Positions 8,892 to 18,693 are shown, counted from the stretch's first letter. The stretch: DNA of 64,000 nt from Acholeplasmatales bacterium (GCA_900767915.1 CAAGAX010000055.1:1-64000); one strand, 5' to 3'. A program made the numbers and translations. The notes: generated from the letters alone by a model not told the origin.

Positions 8892-10638
8892 TTTCTTCAC
8901 CTCCTGTAGTCATTTGTTGAGAAACAAATTGTTCATAATACCAACTATGCTTTTTCATAAGCTCACTATGTGTACCACTTTCAGCTATTCTTCCATTTTC
9001 TAAAACTATTATTTTATCAGAATGAATTACTGCTGATAATCTATGAGCGACTATTATATTAGTTTTATTTTTTCTAAATTCCTTTAAGGATTTTATAATA
9101 TTAGCTTCAGTTTCCCCATCTACAGCTGATAATGAATCATCTAATATTAATACATCAGAATTCTTTAAGAAGGCTCTAGCAATAGCTAATCTTTGTTTTT
9201 GACCACCTGATAAAGTAACTCCATATTCTCCAACTATTGTATCAAGCCCATTTGATAAATAATCTACATCCTTTTTAAAATCAGCAAGCTCAATAGCTTT
9301 ATTTATTTCTTCATCTGTACAATTAATTTTACCTAATGCAACATTTTCCTTTACACTACGTGAAAATAATACATGCTCTTGAGGAACATAGCTAATATGG
9401 GATCTTATATCCTCCTTTTGAAAATTTTCTATTGGTTCATTATTAATATAAATTTGACCATTTTCAGTTGGCATTTGTCTTACTAGCTGTCTAATTAAGG
9501 TTGATTTACCAGAACCAGTTTTTCCAACTATTCCTATTGTTTCACCTTTTTTTATTAATAAATTAATATTATCTACTGAATCAAATGAATCATTTTCATA
9601 ATGAAAGGAAAAGTTTTTAAATTCTATAACTGATATTTCTTTATCAATAAGCTTACCATTTGTGTCATTAATATCACTAATAGAGTTATAGACCTCATTT
9701 AATCTATCAGCTGAAATTAATGATTGATAGAAATTATTTAACATATTTCCAATATTAGTTAATGGGGATTGAAATAATCCTAAATACATTGAGAATTGAA
9801 TTAATAATGATATAGATGAAATTTCACCCTTATAATAAAAATAAGCACCCATTCCATAACAAATTATCATAGATATAGCAACTATAGTTTGAAACATTGG
9901 TTGGAATATTACATTAATTTTTAAATTATCTTTTTCAACCTCATATGCTTCATTACTATATTTAAGATTTTTTTCTAGATTTTCCTTTTCTTTACTAAAG
10001 GCTCTAATAGTTCTAACATTAGTTATACTTTCTAATACTACATTTCCCATTTCAGAGTTTTTTTCTCTTACTATTTTCCAATTTCTTTTAACCTTAGTCT
10101 TTAAATAATAATTAGAAAAGAAGATTAATGATAATGGTAAAAAGCATAAAATAGCAAGCTTATAGTTTATTAAGCACATAGCTATGAAGGTTGTTAGTAC
10201 TGTCATGGATTCAACAAATATATTTAATAATCTATTTCCTCCACTAAACTTTACAGTATTTATATCTCCTAATGCTCTAGTTAATAAATCACCTGCTTGA
10301 AATTTTTCAAAGAAGGTTGCATCTTGAGCCAAAATGGATTCCATATATCTTTTATGAAGTGCGTAATATAATGTTGTTGTAAGCCTATTTTGACAGAATC
10401 TTTTTGTAGTAGCAATAACATAAATAGCAATAATAGTTATTATAAATGGAATTAACACGGTATATAATAAATAATCAACTGTTAAAGTGTTATTTTCTAT
10501 TCCACTTGTTAAATTTGCGATTATTTTAGCAGGAAGTAGATTTAATATAGTTAGAATTAAACCAAAAAATACTACATAAATATATCTATACCAATTTTTC
10601 TTTATAAACCAAGACATACTTTTGATAAAATTAAACAT
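8884..10638 (-). CDS. Heterodimeric ABC exporter, subunit A (degenerate site)
   Basis: A 584-residue half-transporter with six transmembrane helices and an ATPase domain. Walker A is GKTGSGKST, the signature is LSGGQKQRLAI and Walker B is VLILDDSLSAVD. Asp stands where the catalytic Glu is expected, the hallmark of the asymmetric partner in heterodimeric exporters. First gene of a two-gene unit. The start has an AGGAGG site 7 nt upstream. A TATAAT-like -10 lies about 45 nt upstream, but no good -35 is visible. Confidence 0.88.
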   Translation of the reverse strand: MFNFIKSMSWFIKKNWYRYIYVVFFGLILTILNLLPAKIIANLTSGIENNTLTVDYLLYTVLIPFIITIIAIYVIATTKRFCQNRLTTTLYYALHKRYMESILAQDATFFEKFQAGDLLTRALGDINTVKFSGGNRLLNIFVESMTVLTTFIAMCLINYKLAILCFLPLSLIFFSNYYLKTKVKRNWKIVREKNSEMGNVVLESITNVRTIRAFSKEKENLEKNLKYSNEAYEVEKDNLKINVIFQPMFQTIVAISMIICYGMGAYFYYKGEISSISLLIQFSMYLGLFQSPLTNIGNMLNNFYQSLISADRLNEVYNSISDINDTNGKLIDKEISVIEFKNFSFHYENDSFDSVDNINLLIKKGETIGIVGKTGSGKSTLIRQLVRQMPTENGQIYINNEPIENFQKEDIRSHISYVPQEHVLFSRSVKENVALGKINCTDEEINKAIELADFKKDVDYLSNGLDTIVGEYGVTLSGGQKQRLAIARAFLKNSDVLILDDSLSAVDGETEANIIKSLKEFRKNKTNIIVAHRLSAVIHSDKIIVLENGRIAESGTHSELMKKHSWYYEQFVSQQMTTGGEENE

Positions 10639-10693
10639 ATTTTGACCTCCTATTTTATTCTAATTATAAACAAAAGAAGAAAAGAAAAAAAGG

Positions 10694-10718
10694 AAAAATT
10701 AACACAAGAGTGCTAATT
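10694..10718 (-). terminator. Terminator overlapping the nfo stop codon
   Basis: Minus-strand stem AATTAGCAC / GTGTTAATT with a 4-nt loop, followed by a T-rich tail. The stop codon of nfo (10713-10715) lies inside the stem. The GAGTGCTAA half-site resembles CIRCE, but the second half and the 9-nt spacer are missing. Confidence 0.7.
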
Positions 10719-11546
10719 AATCCTTTTAGATTTTAACAATTCAATTTCTTCTTTATAACCATCTAGCTCATTAGGAGTTTCTAAATAAAAAGGTATATCC
10801 TTTAATCTTGGATTGTTTATTATATTTACAATGGCATCAAGGCCAATTGTACCTTGACCTATTTTTTCATGTCTATCCTTATTTGAAGAAAATGGCATTT
10901 TCGAATCGTTCAAATGAATGGCCTTTAATCTATCTAAGCCTATAATTCTATCAAATTCATCTAGCACATCATCTAAATGATTTACTATATCATATCCTGC
11001 ACTATAAACATGACATGTATCTAAACATACACCTAGCTTATTATTTAAAGAAACTCTATCAATTATATTTTTAATTTCTAGAAAGCTTCTACCAATTTCA
11101 GACCCTTTTCCAGCCATTGTTTCTAATAATACTGTAGTTGTCATATCTGGATATAATACAGCATTTAATATTTCAACTATTTCATCAGTTCCTATATCGA
11201 CACCTTGCCCTGTATGGCTACCTGGATGAAAATTATATAAAGCATTGCCAAAGTGCTCAAGTCTTGAAATATCATCCTTAAAAATCATTTTGGCAAAGTC
11301 TCTAGTTTCAGGCTTACTAGAAGCAGCATTTAAGGTATAAGGAGCATGACATAATAATAATTCTATACCATTTTGCTTTGCAAATTCTTGAAATTTTAAA
11401 AAATCAGCTTGATCCCAAGGCTTACTAGCACCACCCTGAGGATTTCTAGAAAAATATTGGAATGTATTTCCTCCAATAGATACTATTTCCTTTGCTGCAG
11501 CTAAAAAGCCTTTACTAATTGATAAATGACAGCCTATTTTAAACAT
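10713..11546 (-). CDS. nfo: Endonuclease IV (AP endonuclease)
   Basis: A 277-residue TIM-barrel zinc enzyme that cuts 5' to abasic sites in base-excision repair. The metal-site motifs are visible: FHPGSH (about 105), LLETMAGKG (about 141), LDTCHVYSAGYD (about 176) and HLNDSK (about 213). Length is standard. It lies behind pyk, separated by a terminator, with its own AGAGAGG site, so it may be partly read through from the glycolytic genes. Confidence 0.95.
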   Translation of the reverse strand: MFKIGCHLSISKGFLAAAKEIVSIGGNTFQYFSRNPQGGASKPWDQADFLKFQEFAKQNGIELLLCHAPYTLNAASSKPETRDFAKMIFKDDISRLEHFGNALYNFHPGSHTGQGVDIGTDEIVEILNAVLYPDMTTTVLLETMAGKGSEIGRSFLEIKNIIDRVSLNNKLGVCLDTCHVYSAGYDIVNHLDDVLDEFDRIIGLDRLKAIHLNDSKMPFSSNKDRHEKIGQGTIGLDAIVNIINNPRLKDIPFYLETPNELDGYKEEIELLKSKRIN

Positions 11547-11560
11547 ATTATCCTCTCTTT

Positions 11561-11590
11561 AAAAAAATATGACACTACTAGGTAGTGCCA
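11561..11590 (-). terminator. Terminator after pyruvate kinase
   Basis: Minus-strand stem GGCACTAC / GTAGTGTC with a short loop (11571-11590), followed by ATATTTTTTT. It separates pyk from nfo. Confidence 0.8.
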
Positions 11591-11616
11591 TATTTAATAT
11601 TTTATTTTATTAGAAA

Positions 11617-12999
11617 TTACTTAACGTCAACAATTTCAACCTTTTTGCCACTTACAGCAAGAACTTGATCATCACTAGTTAAGTTTAATACTGATTTAGC
11701 CTTAGCTAAAGCATCATTAATATTACCTAATACAGCATTAATACCATATAATACTGATAATGTACGGCAGTCATCTGCATTACTACAAGCAAAGAAAATA
11801 TCTGTTGCAGGACGATATTGAGATAATGCTAATGCTAATTCAACATTTCCTTCAGCAACTGTACAAGGGAAATCAAATACAGCTGAAATTGAAGCTACAG
11901 CTAAACCAACAGCATCAGCCTCAGTCATGTCTTCCTTACAATCAACAACATTATTAATCATTTGTGCATGATCAATATCCTCTTCAGCCTTTTCATCAAT
12001 CTTAGACATATAAGATACAGCCTCAAATGGATAATCACCTTGGGCAGACTCACCTGATAGCATTGTAGCAGATGTACCATCTAATACAGCGTTATGAACA
12101 TCTGAAACCTCAGCACGTGTAGGTCTTGGATTTTGTTGCATAGAATCTAGCATTTGAGTAGCTGTGATAACAATCTTACCAGTAGATTGAGCCATGAAAA
12201 TCATGTCCTTTTGAATTGCTGGTAAATCCCAAGCATCAACGTCTACACCTAAGTCACCACGAGCAACCATTACACCATCAGATAATCTAACGATTTCTGC
12301 CATGTTAGAAACGCCCTCTTGGTTTTCAATCTTAGAAATAATTTTGATATGAGTGTTACCCTTAGCAGCTAAGATATCACGAATTTGCTTAATATCATCT
12401 GGACGACGAACAAATGAAGCAAAAATGAAATCTAATCCTTGAACACAAGCAAATTCCATATCTGCCTTATCCTTTGGTGTAACATAAGGCATATTTAAAA
12501 TAACGCCTGGTACATTACAGTTTCTCTTATTCTTTAATTTACGGTCATTTTGAGCCTCACAAACTAATTCATGAGTAGCCTCATCCTTTTCCTTAACAAC
12601 TAATGTAAGGTTACCATCCTCAATAAGGATTCTTCCACCAACTTTAATATCATCATATAAGCCAGCATAAGAAATAGCAACTTTTTCAGCATTTCCTAAA
12701 TAAGAGTAATCCATAGTGATACGGATAATATCTCCCTTATGTAACATAACTGGTTCATCATTTAATAAATAACCTGTTCTGATTTCAGGACCCTTAGTAT
12801 CAAGAGCCATACCTGTAAACCAGCCCTTTTCAGCATTAAGAGCCTTAATGTTCTTAATACGGAATCCTTGTTCCTCATAATCGCCATGAGAGAAGTTCAT
12901 TCTCATAACGTTCATTCCTGCAGTACCGATTAACTTCTCTAAGCAATCCTTTTGTTCACTTGCAGGTCCAATTGTACAAACAACTTTAGTTTTTTTCAT
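11617..12999 (-). CDS. pyk: Pyruvate kinase
   Basis: A 460-residue enzyme that converts PEP and ADP to pyruvate and ATP. Visible motifs: the N-terminal TKVVCTIGPAS, the barrel motif KIISKIENQEG with the catalytic Lys (about 220), MVARGDLGVD, and the signature ITATQMLDSM. It stops after the C-terminal regulatory domain and lacks the extra PEP-utilising domain found in Bacillus pyruvate kinases. It follows pfkA by 28 nt, so the two glycolytic control enzymes share a transcript. Confidence 0.96.
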   Translation of the reverse strand: MKKTKVVCTIGPASEQKDCLEKLIGTAGMNVMRMNFSHGDYEEQGFRIKNIKALNAEKGWFTGMALDTKGPEIRTGYLLNDEPVMLHKGDIIRITMDYSYLGNAEKVAISYAGLYDDIKVGGRILIEDGNLTLVVKEKDEATHELVCEAQNDRKLKNKRNCNVPGVILNMPYVTPKDKADMEFACVQGLDFIFASFVRRPDDIKQIRDILAAKGNTHIKIISKIENQEGVSNMAEIVRLSDGVMVARGDLGVDVDAWDLPAIQKDMIFMAQSTGKIVITATQMLDSMQQNPRPTRAEVSDVHNAVLDGTSATMLSGESAQGDYPFEAVSYMSKIDEKAEEDIDHAQMINNVVDCKEDMTEADAVGLAVASISAVFDFPCTVAEGNVELALALSQYRPATDIFFACSNADDCRTLSVLYGINAVLGNINDALAKAKSVLNLTSDDQVLAVSGKKVEIVDVK

Positions 13000-13027
13000 A
13001 CTATTCTCCTTTTAAATAATCTCTAGT

Positions 13028-13981
13028 CTATGATATTTTTTGTACTAGCTTTCTTAATTCTTCGCTTGGCTCATTATGCATTGCCAAAGCTTCTTCAATT
13101 GGTGTATAAGTAAGCTCATTTTTTCTAACACCAACCGCAACTCCAGTAATTCCTTCATGTAGAAGATCAACTGCATACTTACCTAATCTTGCAGCAAGTA
13201 ATCTATCCTCTGGAGTAGGTGAACCACCTCTTTGGACATAGCCCAAAACAGTAGCTCTACATTCATATCCTGAATACTCCTCAATCTCTTTTGCAAGAGC
13301 ATGTACATCAGTGATATTTTCAGACATAACAACAATCGCATGCTTTCTACCAGCTAAACGATTTTGTTTTAAATCCTTTAATAGCTTCTCTTTATCAAGG
13401 CCAGTTTCGTTTGTAATAATATATTCAGCTCCACAGCATATTCCTGAATATAAAGCTAAATCACCACAATGTCTACCCATAACCTCAATAATTGAGCATC
13501 TCTGATGAGATGATGAAGTATCTCTAAGCTTATCTATTGCATCACATGCAGTATTTAAGGCCGTAGAAAAGCCTATGGTAAAATCTGTTGAAGCAATATC
13601 ATTATCTATTGTTCCTGGAATACCAATAGTTTTAATTCCCATTTCATGAAGCTTTAAAGCACCTGTATAGGTACCATCTCCACCAATAGTAACTAACGCT
13701 TCAATATCATTTCTTTCAAGCTGCTTCACTGCAAGCTCTCTTACAGTTTCATACTTAAATTCTGGTAAACGCGCAGTACCTAATATTGTACCACCTCTTG
13801 CAATAATTTCAGACACGTCCTTACGTGTGAATTCCATCATCTTTCCTTCTACTAATCCACGGTATCCATCATAAATACCAAAGATAGTATCTCCAGATTG
13901 AATAGCAGCACGAACAACAGCACGAATTGTTGCATTCATTCCTGGTGCGTCTCCACCAGATGTCAAAACACCAATTCTCAT
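13028..13981 (-). CDS. pfkA: ATP-dependent 6-phosphofructokinase
   Basis: A 317-residue PfkA that phosphorylates fructose 6-phosphate with ATP. It begins with the ATP-loop MRIGVLTSGGDAPGMN. The GGDGTYTGA motif carries Gly at the position that selects ATP over pyrophosphate. The catalytic TIDNDI motif is at about 125. Length is that of the B. subtilis enzyme. It has its own promoter (14013-14040) and TAGGAG site and is followed by pyk. A second, PPi-type PFK gene lies immediately upstream. Confidence 0.96.
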   Translation of the reverse strand: MRIGVLTSGGDAPGMNATIRAVVRAAIQSGDTIFGIYDGYRGLVEGKMMEFTRKDVSEIIARGGTILGTARLPEFKYETVRELAVKQLERNDIEALVTIGGDGTYTGALKLHEMGIKTIGIPGTIDNDIASTDFTIGFSTALNTACDAIDKLRDTSSSHQRCSIIEVMGRHCGDLALYSGICCGAEYIITNETGLDKEKLLKDLKQNRLAGRKHAIVVMSENITDVHALAKEIEEYSGYECRATVLGYVQRGGSPTPEDRLLAARLGKYAVDLLHEGITGVAVGVRKNELTYTPIEEALAMHNEPSEELRKLVQKIS

Positions 13982-14012
13982 AATATATCACTCCTACATA
14001 TTTCCGTATAAC

Positions 14013-14040
14013 ATTATATCACAAATTTTGTCACCTTCAA
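14013..14040 (-). promoter_or_regulatory. Promoter of pfkA-pyk
   Basis: Minus-strand -35 TTGAAG (14035-14040) and -10 TATAAT (14013-14018), spaced by 16 nt, placed 32 nt ahead of the pfkA start. Confidence 0.7.
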
Positions 14041-14230
14041 GTTTTTTTCGATATTGAGGTTTCATTTTTTTTAAAAAATAACAAATGTGTTATTTTACAC
14101 TTTACCATTATTTTATTATTTTATTTTTTTTAATTGCTAATTCATATAAAACAATTTATTTTCTAAAAAAACAAATGAAAATTAATTATTAAATTATGTA
14201 TTTTATTACATTTATATAGATAAGTAATTT

Positions 14231-14268
14231 ATCAAAAAAATAAAGCCCAACCATTGCTTAGGTCGAGC
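14231..14268 (-). terminator. Terminator after PPi-phosphofructokinase
   Basis: Minus-strand stem GCTCGACC / GGTTGGGC (with G-T pairs), loop TAAGCAAT, then TTTATTTTTTT. It lies directly behind the pfp stop and isolates it from pfkA. A second weak inverted repeat (AAAATAACA / TGTTATTTT) lies at 14075-14096. Confidence 0.85.
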
Positions 14269-14280
14269 ATTATTTTAATT

Positions 14281-15948
14281 TTACTTTAATACGCCCTTTT
14301 CTAAGGCTAATGTAATAGTTGTTAAATCACAAACCTCAGTTGGTCCATAATATTGAATAGCACCTGGATAAGTATATGCAGTTTCAATCGCCCATTCAGC
14401 TCTATGAGCTTCGAAATATTTAAATGGAGCACCATCTAGTTCTACTAAAGCCTTCTTAATAACTGGCTTATCTTCACCATGTCTTCTTTCGATATTCATC
14501 ATCTTAGTGATTGGCATACCACCTGCAACCCATTCCTCAGCAGGCTTAGATAAATTAGATACCTTTGATAAATATCCATTATAACCATATTGAATTAGCA
14601 TACAAGCATTATATCCTAATGAATAGCAATAATCAGCATCAAAGTTAGTTGGGAATGCACATCTTCCTTCATAACCAAAGAAATGATGCAATGGACTAAA
14701 CTTTCCATTATATTCTCCCTTAGCTCTTCTAGCCTCTAAATTTGCTTTAACTAAAGCAGAGAATAGCTTTTCAGATTCAATTAATGAAACCTGTACATTT
14801 CCATGAGGATCTCTATCTAAGAATAATTGTTGTTGAATTGTTTGAGGTAAAATAGCAAATACAGCCATTGATTCTTTAGTTAGCTTACTTTCAATAAAGC
14901 TATATTTTTCATTCCAGCTCTTTAATCCATTGAATTCTAATGCTTTACTTCCAGCAAGCATTTCATTGATTTCATGAATTAATGTTGAGAATTCAGGAAC
15001 AAACTCTACAACACCCTCAGGAATAATAGCAACACCATAATTTAAGCCCTTTTTACTTCTAGCTACAACAGAATCAGCAATATAATCAGCAATTGATGCT
15101 AAAGACATCTTCTTAGCTGCTACCTCTTCAGATATTAAACAAATATTTGGTTGAGTTTCTAAAGCGCACTCTAAAGCTACGTGAGATGCTGATCTACCCA
15201 TAACCTTTATGAAATGCCAATATTTCTTAGCAGAGTTACAATCTCTTTCAATATTTCCAATCAATTCAGAATAAGTCTTAGTTGCTGTATCAAATCCAAA
15301 TGAGCATTCAATATCGTCATTCTTTAAATCGCCATCAATAGTCTTTGGACAACCAATTACTTGAACGCCTGCATTATGAGCTTGGAAATATTCAGCTAAT
15401 ACTGCTGCGTTAGTATTTGAGTCATCTCCTCCAATAATAACTATAGCAGTAATTCCATGCTTCTTACAAACGGCTTGAGCAATTTCAAATTGCTCTTCAG
15501 TTTCAAGCTTAGTTCTACCAGAACCAATAATATCAAAGCCACCAGTATTTCTATATTGATTGATATATTCATCATCAAAAATAATATAATCATCCTCAAT
15601 TAATCCACTAGGTCCTTTTTTAAATCCATATAATACATTTTCTTTATTAGTAGCCTTTAATGCATCGTATAACCCACAAACAACATTATGTCCACCAGGA
15701 GCTTGTCCTCCTGATAATATAACTCCTACTACCTGCTTTTTATTTGGTGCAGTATTTTTTCCTTTGACAAATGTAATTTCTTTTTTACCATAAGTATTAG
15801 GGAATAAAGCCTTAATTTTCTCTTGATCTGCTACACTATGTGTTACTTCCCCTTCCTTAACGCAAATTTCTTGAATACCATTTCTTAACATACCAGGCAA
15901 TTTTGGTGTGTATTGGTATCTCGCAATTTGAAGTGGTGATAATTTCAT
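14281..15948 (-). CDS. pfp: Pyrophosphate-dependent phosphofructokinase
   Basis: A 555-residue long-form enzyme that interconverts fructose 6-phosphate and fructose 1,6-bisphosphate using pyrophosphate. The start is LSPLQIARYQYTPKLPGML, typical of long PPi-PFKs. The site corresponding to GGDG of PfkA reads GGDDSNTNA; the Asp blocks ATP binding. Catalytic PKTIDGDL and the MGRSASH motif are present. Length matches the plant beta-type/spirochaete class rather than the 320-residue form. It has its own AAGGAG site and a terminator, so it is expressed separately from pfkA. Confidence 0.95.
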   Translation of the reverse strand: MKLSPLQIARYQYTPKLPGMLRNGIQEICVKEGEVTHSVADQEKIKALFPNTYGKKEITFVKGKNTAPNKKQVVGVILSGGQAPGGHNVVCGLYDALKATNKENVLYGFKKGPSGLIEDDYIIFDDEYINQYRNTGGFDIIGSGRTKLETEEQFEIAQAVCKKHGITAIVIIGGDDSNTNAAVLAEYFQAHNAGVQVIGCPKTIDGDLKNDDIECSFGFDTATKTYSELIGNIERDCNSAKKYWHFIKVMGRSASHVALECALETQPNICLISEEVAAKKMSLASIADYIADSVVARSKKGLNYGVAIIPEGVVEFVPEFSTLIHEINEMLAGSKALEFNGLKSWNEKYSFIESKLTKESMAVFAILPQTIQQQLFLDRDPHGNVQVSLIESEKLFSALVKANLEARRAKGEYNGKFSPLHHFFGYEGRCAFPTNFDADYCYSLGYNACMLIQYGYNGYLSKVSNLSKPAEEWVAGGMPITKMMNIERRHGEDKPVIKKALVELDGAPFKYFEAHRAEWAIETAYTYPGAIQYYGPTEVCDLTTITLALEKGVLK

Positions 15949-16553
15949 ATTAATATTCTCCTTTTTGTAATGTAATCTTTATTTATAGTATACCACGACA
16001 AAATCAAAATGGGTAGTATCTTTTAGTTTTTTGACAAGGTAAGCGATTTCTAACATAATTCATAGTTACTAATTTTATTGTACGGCAATGAGTATTCTTA
16101 ATGAACTAGGCATTTAATTACTTCTATTTATTTTGTTTTAATTATTTTTTTGATATCATTATATACATATTTTTAGGTCTAATCTTAAGTCTTATTATAT
16201 ATCTTCTACTACAATTGGTGAATTTTTTAGAGCGAATTAAAAGTAATCCTGAATTGATTTTTATCATTAAAAAGATTGCTAAAAATTTTTTATTGAGATT
16301 TTTTTAAACTTCTTTAATCAGTATACATGTGCTGATGCTTAAATTTTAAAGATATTTTTTTCCTTTAACTCTTTTTGATTAAGAAAGTTATAATCTTTTC
16401 CTTTAAAGATTTAGAATTAAGCAAAATTTTAAATAATTCACCCACCCACATATTTTTTATCAACACATTTTCGATGATATGATTCATAAATATCATTTTT
16501 TTACATTATTTTAAAAGAATATAAATTTCAAAATTTTATGATTTTAAGCATAA
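15949..16553. other. AT-rich intergenic tract
   Basis: About 600 bases between pfp and the MalY terminator. A possible decayed small membrane-protein gene is listed separately at 16101-16307. Nothing else is supported. Confidence 0.4.
16101..16307 (+). pseudogene. Possible decayed small membrane-protein gene
   Basis: A plus-strand frame begins ATG AAC TAG and then stays open for 65 codons to TAA. It encodes a strongly hydrophobic segment followed by a charged tail (ERIKSNPELIFIIKKI). The TAG at codon 3 and the absence of a good ribosome binding site point to decay or chance. The AT-rich context makes hydrophobic reading frames common, so confidence is low. Confidence 0.2.
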
Positions 16554-16605
16554 TAAAAGCCCATAAGTTTTTCCAATTTTACTTAGTAAAGCTTATGGGT
16601 ATTTT
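16554..16605 (-). terminator. Terminator after the MalY-type lyase gene
   Basis: Stem CCCATAAG / CTTATGGG with a long loop, T-rich on both sides, so it may work in both directions. It lies 25 nt past the stop. Confidence 0.75.
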
Positions 16606-16629
16606 TAATCTATAGCTTATAATAAATTA

Positions 16630-17790
16630 TTATTTATTGATATATAAATTATATCCTTCATAAAATCTATTACAAAAATCATATATTTTTTCTCGCTGAG
16701 TAGCTACATTAACTCTAACAAAGGATTCACCGGTTTTACCATACTCCTCACCCTCTGTTATATATAAGCCTGTTTTATTTCTAAGGAAATCACAAAATTC
16801 CTTTGTATTAGATGTAATTTCACTAAAATCAATCCATAATAAATAGGTTGCATCTGCATTAACTAAATGAAGCTTAGAAAGATTTTTTTCTATAAATTCT
16901 TTAATTATTCTTCTATTTTCATAAACATATTCTCTTAAAGAATCAACCCAATAATCACATTTAAAGGCTGCAATACTTGCTTGTATAGCGAAAGTATTAG
17001 GCTCAGCTATTTCATCAGTATTTATTCCACGCCATACCTTATGTCTAATTAAAGGGTTAGGAATAGAAATTGCAGATGTTTGCAATCCTGCAATATTAAA
17101 TGTTTTAGTTGGAGATATAAGTGTAATACTATTCATCTTACATTCCTCTGATACTGATTGATAAGGAATATATTCCGTATTAGGTCTTGTAATATCGCAA
17201 TGTATTTCATCAGAAATAACTAAAACATTATATTTCTTACATAATTCTCCTATTTTTTTTAATTCATCCTTAGACCATATCTTTCCAATTGGATTATGTG
17301 GATTACAAAAAATCAATAAAGAGGTTTGAGGATCACTTAATGCTTTTTCTAGTCTTATAAAATCAATATTATATTCATGATTTTTATATTCTAATGGACA
17401 TTCATAAATAAATCTACCATTATTATAAATTGAATTAAAAAATATATTATAAACTGGTGTTAACAAAACAACCTTTTCAGCTGGATATGTCATCTTTCTA
17501 ACAATACTGGAAATTGATGGTACTATTCCTGTTGAAAATAATAGCCAATCACTTTCCATTTCAAAATGATGTCTTCTTTTCCACCAATTAATATAGCTTT
17601 CATTCCAAGAAGTAGGAATTATATTATAACCAAAGCAGCCTTGATTAACTCTATCAATAATCGCGTCTATTATCTCAATAGGACTATTAAAGTCCATATC
17701 AGCAACCCACATTGGAAGCTCATTTTCTTTAACATCCCATTTTAATGAATTAGTATTAAAACGATTTGTTTTTTTATCAAAGTTTAACAT
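16630..17790 (-). CDS. MalY/PatB-type PLP enzyme (cystathionine beta-lyase family)
   Basis: A 386-residue fold-type I PLP enzyme. The opening (RFNTNSLKWDV, then MWVADMDFNSP) is diagnostic of the MalY/PatB branch. The PLP lysine is in SPTKTFNIAG (about 230), the cofactor aspartate in ISDEIHCD, and the C-terminal Arg in ESFVRVNVA. Family members cleave cystathionine or cysteine to a keto acid, ammonia and a thiol, and some also regulate transcription. The ATG overlaps the stop of the DUF3737 gene by one base. With the Cys T-box and the methionine gamma-lyase family protein elsewhere, it fits sulfur amino-acid metabolism. Confidence 0.9.
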   Translation of the reverse strand: MLNFDKKTNRFNTNSLKWDVKENELPMWVADMDFNSPIEIIDAIIDRVNQGCFGYNIIPTSWNESYINWWKRRHHFEMESDWLLFSTGIVPSISSIVRKMTYPAEKVVLLTPVYNIFFNSIYNNGRFIYECPLEYKNHEYNIDFIRLEKALSDPQTSLLIFCNPHNPIGKIWSKDELKKIGELCKKYNVLVISDEIHCDITRPNTEYIPYQSVSEECKMNSITLISPTKTFNIAGLQTSAISIPNPLIRHKVWRGINTDEIAEPNTFAIQASIAAFKCDYWVDSLREYVYENRRIIKEFIEKNLSKLHLVNADATYLLWIDFSEITSNTKEFCDFLRNKTGLYITEGEEYGKTGESFVRVNVATQREKIYDFCNRFYEGYNLYINK

Positions 17791-18632
17791 TATTCATCAA
17801 CCTCAATTATTGTTTTAGTTCTATCTACAATATTATCATCAATAATAAGCTCGTCAATTCCTTTAGCATGAATATGACCACTTATAGGATTTTTTACACT
17901 ATCGATGCGTGAAATTATATTTGCATCAATATTACTACAAAGCTCGAATGATAAATCAGTTTTAATCAGCTTACAATTTATAAGCTTAATATTATCCATA
18001 TAACATAAGCCTTGATTACTTTCTATTTCGCAATTTATAAATGTAATATTTTTACTATTCCAGCCAAGATATTCACCAGTTATCTTTGAATCATATACAC
18101 TAACATTATTACAATTCCAAAATGCATCCTTACTATTTAAAACTGCATTACGAATAACTATATTACTCCCTCCATCAAAACAATAATTTCCATCTAAATA
18201 AAAATTACTTATTTCAATATTAGAGCTATTCATTAAAAAATAATCTCCCTTAGCCTTACAATTAATAATTTTAACATTAGAAGAGCTCCAGAATGTTTCT
18301 TCTGCATTAGTTATAATAGTATTATTTAAAGTGATATCATCACATCTTCTAAACTGCTTAGGAGCGTTAATAGTAGAATCATTTATTGTTATATGCTTTG
18401 TATACCAAACACCACTTCTTGCGGTAACATTCCATAATGTATTATTGACAACTACATTTTCGCAATACCATAAAGGATACTTCCAATTAAAGGTTGAATT
18501 ATGAACCTCTAAATTTCTTCCTTCCTTTAATGGGGATTCACCATCTTGAAATAGACAATTATCTATAAACAAATCACGAGCATAATATAAAGCTCTTTCT
18601 CCTGTTAAAGTTTTATTTTTTACTAATTTCAT
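17790..18632 (-). CDS. DUF3737 right-handed beta-helix protein
   Basis: A 280-residue soluble protein of the DUF3737 family. It opens with KNKTLTGERALYYARDL and FQDGESPLKEGRN, followed by short repeats of the type N-x-x-I-x-N-x-x-F that build a parallel beta-helix. WKYPLWYCENV is a strongly conserved family block. No catalytic activity has been established. A start 30 bases upstream is possible, but the ATG at 18632 has an AAAGGA site 8 nt ahead and matches the family N-terminus. It is translationally coupled to the MalY-type gene. Confidence 0.85.
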   Translation of the reverse strand: MKLVKNKTLTGERALYYARDLFIDNCLFQDGESPLKEGRNLEVHNSTFNWKYPLWYCENVVVNNTLWNVTARSGVWYTKHITINDSTINAPKQFRRCDDITLNNTIITNAEETFWSSSNVKIINCKAKGDYFLMNSSNIEISNFYLDGNYCFDGGSNIVIRNAVLNSKDAFWNCNNVSVYDSKITGEYLGWNSKNITFINCEIESNQGLCYMDNIKLINCKLIKTDLSFELCSNIDANIISRIDSVKNPISGHIHAKGIDELIIDDNIVDRTKTIIEVDE

Positions 18633-18693
18633 TATATATATCCTTTCATAATAGATATTCATGTTAATTATACTACATAAATATTAAAAATAA

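Noticed and set aside
10694..10718. CIRCE heat-shock element, suggested by GAGTGCTAA
   Set aside because: Only one half-site is intact and the 9-nt spacer is missing. The repeat is better explained as the nfo terminator.
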